NCBI RefSeq assembly: GCF_030052815.1
Contig: NC_079502.1
Coordinates: 36,076,050 to 36,140,049, forward strand
Length of the DNA stretch: 64,000 bases
Direction of reading: 5' to 3'
DNA from: Hevea brasiliensis
Lineage: Eukaryota; Streptophyta; Magnoliopsida; Malpighiales; Euphorbiaceae
In this document: one piece after another, positions 62,852 through 64,000 of the stretch
Numbering within the stretch: position 1 is the first letter of the stretch
How the letters are laid out: the number at the start of each line of letters is the position of its first letter
Position numbers and translations under genes: made by a program
The notes under the pieces: generated by a model
Told to the model about the DNA's origin: nothing
The model's input: only the letters and a program-made list of their open reading frames with translations
Database searches by the model: none

Positions 62852-63017
62852 TTCTATTCACAAAATCTTCTTTTCCCGAGACAACCTACATAAGGAGATT
62901 TATGTCCATTAGTTCATATTTATGATATAAATGTACTATATGTATCAAACATTTGAGCAATTGTATTTCCCGAAAAATATTTAAAATTCATAATTCAAAA
63001 TTTTCATTAAAACCATT
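62852..63017 (-). other. E1 leader
   Basis: Untranslated sequence between the primer site and gag. It is similar to the leader of C (54640-54808), for example the ATAAGGAGATTTNTNTCC block. No gene is seen. Confidence 0.6.
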
Positions 63018-63029
63018 GTTCTGATACCA
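63018..63029 (-). other. Primer binding site of E1
   Basis: The reverse complement TGGTATCAGAAC matches initiator tRNA-Met except for one base, and lies 7 bp from the LTR. Confidence 0.85.
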
Positions 63030-63036
63030 TTAAAAA

Positions 63037-64000
63037 TGTCACACCTTATCCCCCCTTAAGGCATAACAAGATCCCGTAGTGCACCTAATGAATTACCGTA
63101 CTTCGCCTACCAATAACTCATTAAATATACTACAAGGGATTTTAAAACAAATTTCGTTCATTTTGAAAGTGGTGGGTAAATTTTTCACAAATATTAAAAA
63201 CCTTTATTTGACACTAAGTCATAAATCAAATTTTTTTATATTTAAAATATCTGTATTTTTTACAAAAATTCTGGCTAAGTGCTGGCTATATTTTGAGAAA
63301 ACAAATCTTCAAAACCTGCAAAGAAAAACACTCCCAATGTTTTTACTCAACCACCACTCCAATACAAATCATTTTCATATCCCCATGCAACACAATTAAC
63401 TCAATCTAATTTTTCAAGCCGTACTTAGCATAAAGAAAACCATAGGTGGATTTCAAAACTCAGGAAGAAATTTGGATATTACATTCATTACAAAACTCAG
63501 AAATAAATTTAAATATTACAATAATTTATATTTTAATTACATACCCAAAATAATATTATAAAAGGTTTTGTACAACTGCTCAAATAAATTAAATACATAT
63601 AATTACATGCATACATCAAAATCTATGTATAAGGGTATACCTATAATATACCTAGAGCTAATCTGAATGTGTCTTTAAGACGCAGTTACAGGAAATCTCA
63701 CTCATTTGCTATATCTTTACTTTCACCTACGACAGCATACAAAGCTGTCGCTAAGTGGTGAACTCAATGGTGCACAACTATAATTTAAAACATAATACAA
63801 TATACCTTAGCAAAATTACAGCAAAGAATTTGGAAATTTGGATATTCATCAAATTCCAAAAATCAAAATATTCGTTGCTAATAATATAAATCATTTGTTA
63901 AAATGACTTTGATCAAGAAATTCAATTTATCAAATCACAACTGGACATTTAAAGTAATTCCCGCAATTATGGAAATAAAGATTAATTTCAATAAAATCAA
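63037..64000 (-). repeat. E1 5' LTR, cut by the window end
   Basis: It starts TGTCACACCTTATCCC and parallels 36358-37325 with few differences. The remaining about 2.6 kb, the right target copy and the end of element A should follow outside the window. Confidence 0.9.

Larger units (their letters stand above)
15875..64000 (+). mobile_element. Gypsy element A (host of K, copia 2 and E1)
   Basis: A forward element with a 3649-bp 5' LTR (15875-19523) and a Met-tRNA primer binding site. About 500 bp of internal sequence is split by solo LTR K. Then come a polypurine tract and a 3' LTR from 23942, itself split by copia 2 (25126-33932) and by E1 from 36358. The last about 190 bp of the 3' LTR must lie right of the window. 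Of its pol only protease fragments and a possible trace of the pol end remain, so it could not have moved on its own. It sits in LTR H after CAGTC (15870-15874). Confidence 0.85.
36358..64000 (-). mobile_element. Gypsy element E1 (host of C), runs off the window
   Basis: A reverse element with its 3' LTR at 36358-39983, internal sequence at 39984-42311 and 62491-63036, and its 5' LTR from 63037 beyond 64000. The two LTRs agree closely over the about 960 bp that can be compared. Its interior totals about 2.9 kb against 4.8 kb in element C, so pol is decayed and partly deleted. Element C is inserted in its gag. Confidence 0.88.

Noticed and set aside
1..64000. A host gene or RNA gene hidden between the elements
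   Set aside because: Nearly every base is assigned to a retrotransposon. The only unassigned stretch (9829-10679) shows no coding frame or RNA gene fold that could be recognised by eye.

Overview
The window is a block of repetitive plant nuclear DNA made almost entirely of nested LTR retrotransposons. No host protein gene, rRNA, tRNA, CRISPR array or bacterial-type operon could be supported. Flowering plant (probably eudicot) origin is inferred from chromodomain-bearing Ty3/gypsy elements with very long (3.6-4.0 kb) LTRs, a Ty1/copia family with 2.1 kb LTRs, an Athila/Tat-like gypsy relic and primer binding sites matching plant initiator tRNA-Met. The species cannot be read from the sequence.

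Layout from left to right. (1) 1-9828: the 3' end of gypsy chromovirus G1 (integrase plus chromodomain) and its 3' LTR, which is interrupted by a 5'-truncated copia element (3485-9236). (2) 9829-12055: an old stretch with a possible LTR-like promoter region and a reverse-strand Athila/Tat-like reverse transcriptase relic. (3) 12056-15874: two reverse-strand gypsy LTR pieces, J and H, one inside the other. (4) From 15875 past the window end: gypsy element A, with a 5' LTR, about 500 bp of internal remnant split by solo LTR K (19768-23676), and a 3' LTR. That 3' LTR is split first by a reverse copia element (25126-33932) and then by gypsy element E1 (from 36358, reverse). (5) E1 has its 3' LTR at 36358-39983, a decayed interior, and its 5' LTR running off the window at 64000. 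Its gag is split by a complete but dead gypsy element C (42312-62485, reverse). Each LTR of C carries a further solo LTR: D (44873-48844, forward) and F (56156-60108, reverse).

The nesting order is therefore Athila relic > J > H > A > E1 > C > D and F, a depth of seven. It is supported by target-site duplications: AACCC for K, CCATG for copia 2, CTTTT for C, TCACA for D and TGCAC for F. It is also supported by gag or protease reading frames that continue across the K and C insertion points, and by an uninterrupted copy of the D target site in the sister LTR.

All coding regions are broken. A large share of the in-frame stops in element C and copia 2 are TAG where the family has CAG glutamine, which points to C-to-T decay at CHG sites. 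The most interesting structural signals are: LTRs that look like combinations of exchangeable halves joined near a palindrome, TTGTGCACAA; a small inversion bounded by a perfect 20-bp inverted repeat in one LTR of element A; a palindromic tandem array in the copia leader; and a 23-bp triplication at a gag-protease deletion. No new protein-coding system was found.
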